A DNA stretch of 63,037 nucleotides, taken from the NCBI GenBank assembly GCA_001899205.1, contig MKVL01000039.1:175616-238652 (forward strand). The letters run 5' to 3'. The stretch comes from Mesorhizobium sp. 65-26. Its GTDB lineage: Bacteria > Pseudomonadota > Alphaproteobacteria > Rhizobiales > Rhizobiaceae. Positions within the stretch are counted from its first letter, which is position 1, and each line of letters opens with the position of its first letter. The position numbers were made by a program, and so were the translations under genes. The notes below the pieces were generated by a model. That model was not told the origin of the DNA, did no database searches, and was given only the letters and a program-made list of their open reading frames with translations. Below are positions 62,371 through 63,037 of the stretch, one piece after another.

Positions 62371-63037
62371 TCACACCGCCTCGAAAACCGCGCTCACGAC
62401 ACCGAGCCGGCCTTCCCCGAGATTTCGCCCGAGATTGGCGGCAAGCCGCCCGAAGTCCGGCCCCATCACCGCAGAGAGGTTCGGCGCGGGCGGCGGGCTC
62501 GATGCGCCGAACTGCGCGAACCATGCCTTGGCGATCTCGGTATCGCTGCGCCACGCCAGTGTGCGGAAGCCAGCCCCTTCGATCGCCGCGCACGTCGCCT
62601 CGGCGGAGAGAAGGAAGCTCGTCCGCGCCGTTCGCGCCCATGGAAGCGGATAGTGCGGCTCGCCCTCGCCCGACACCACGTCGAAGGTGGTGAACCTGCG
62701 GCCCTGAGCCAGCATACGCCGGATTTCACGATAGAGCCCGGCGCGGTCGGAAATGTTCATCGCCACATGCTGCAGCAACACCACGTCGAATTGCCCGTCA
62801 TCGAAGGGAAGCTCCAGCGCGCTCCCTACCTGGAACGACACCTGCCCGCCCTGCCCTGTGCGTTCGGACAGATAGCGCGCGGCGGCCACGAACGGCTCGC
62901 TGAGGTCGACGCCAGTCACCTGGCAGCCATACCTTTCCGCAAGGAAACGCGCCGGTCCGCCGACACCCGAGCCTACGTCCAGCACCGACATGCCGGCGGC
63001 GATCCCGGCCATCTCGGCCAGTTCGGCGGTCGCGGCA
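62371..63037 (-). CDS. Class I SAM-dependent methyltransferase (5' end outside window)
   Basis: At least 222 codons; the frame stays open to the window edge, and the first visible residues (ATAELAEMAGIAAGMSVLDVGSG) are internal to the usual sequence, so the N-terminal ~40-60 residues lie beyond 63037. Motif I is VLDVGSGVGGPARFLA, followed by GVDLSEPFVAAAR and the motif IV region FDVVLLQHVAMNI. It resembles the UbiE/glycine-sarcosine methyltransferase type. Substrate unknown. Confidence 0.88.
   Translation of the reverse strand, partial: AATAELAEMAGIAAGMSVLDVGSGVGGPARFLAERYGCQVTGVDLSEPFVAAARYLSERTGQGGQVSFQVGSALELPFDDGQFDVVLLQHVAMNISDRAGLYREIRRMLAQGRRFTTFDVVSGEGEPHYPLPWARTARTSFLLSAEATCAAIEGAGFRTLAWRSDTEIAKAWFAQFGASSPPPAPNLSAVMGPDFGRLAANLGRNLGEGRLGVVSAVFEAV

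Overview
The window looks like a chromosomal segment of a Mesorhizobium-like member of the Hyphomicrobiales (Alphaproteobacteria). The evidence is high GC, the rpoD-dnaG pair, an ileX-type tRNA, azlCD with an Lrp regulator, a divergent oxyR/katG pair, and two kinds of palindromic extragenic repeat (29724-29829 and 36863-36964) that I recall as common in Mesorhizobium. No phage, transposase, integrase or CRISPR array was seen.

Region 1 (1-6.1 kb) is an amine-use locus: an APC permease, a copper/TPQ amine oxidase, an AraC-type regulator, and a divergent orphan sugar-type binding protein.

Region 2 (6.4-21.1 kb) is the main accessory feature. It is a complete soluble di-iron monooxygenase operon of the propane/acetone/phenol (prmABCD or mimABCD) type, read on the minus strand. 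The order is hydroxylase large subunit, reductase, hydroxylase small subunit, coupling protein, amidohydrolase, DUF59 protein, dedicated GroEL-like chaperonin and zinc alcohol dehydrogenase. A convergent AcoR/MimR-type sigma-54 activator follows. A textbook -24/-12 promoter (18700-18714) lies 5' of the hydroxylase gene behind a leader of about 290 nt. Upstream of it are four inverted repeats spaced about two helical turns apart. Transcribed the other way from the same intergenic region is a tightly packed four-gene cluster that I cannot name: a helical protein, a coiled-coil protein, a WD40-like propeller and a 57-residue protein. This is the best candidate for an undescribed system linked to the monooxygenase.

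Region 3 (21.3-31 kb) holds tRNA-Ile(CAT), periplasmic and envelope proteins (including a Gln-rich repeat protein with an OmpA domain), a UPF0114 membrane protein and an SDR enzyme. It also holds a striking trio: an intact HtrA-like serine protease divergent from a paralogue that has lost all three catalytic residues and is followed by a LuxR-type regulator.

Region 4 (31-42 kb) has many small regulator/enzyme pairs: TetR/VOC, LysR/azoreductase, Lrp/azlCD (azlC is broken by an in-frame amber codon), an MFS transporter, HlyU-like, PadR, DUF393, DUF333, a lipoprotein, LuxR and GYD genes.

Region 5 (42-47 kb) is core: rpoD, dnaG and an RcnB-like protein.

Region 6 (47-63 kb) holds a Na/Pi cotransporter, a DUF2061 protein, an MFS exporter, a MocR regulator, DUF983, a zinc/cadmium-type P-ATPase with its divergent MerR regulator and a classical 19-bp-spacer promoter, a DmpA-type peptidase, a GNAT enzyme, katG/oxyR, an orphan DnaB-C-like ATPase, a membrane protein, and a methyltransferase cut by the window end.
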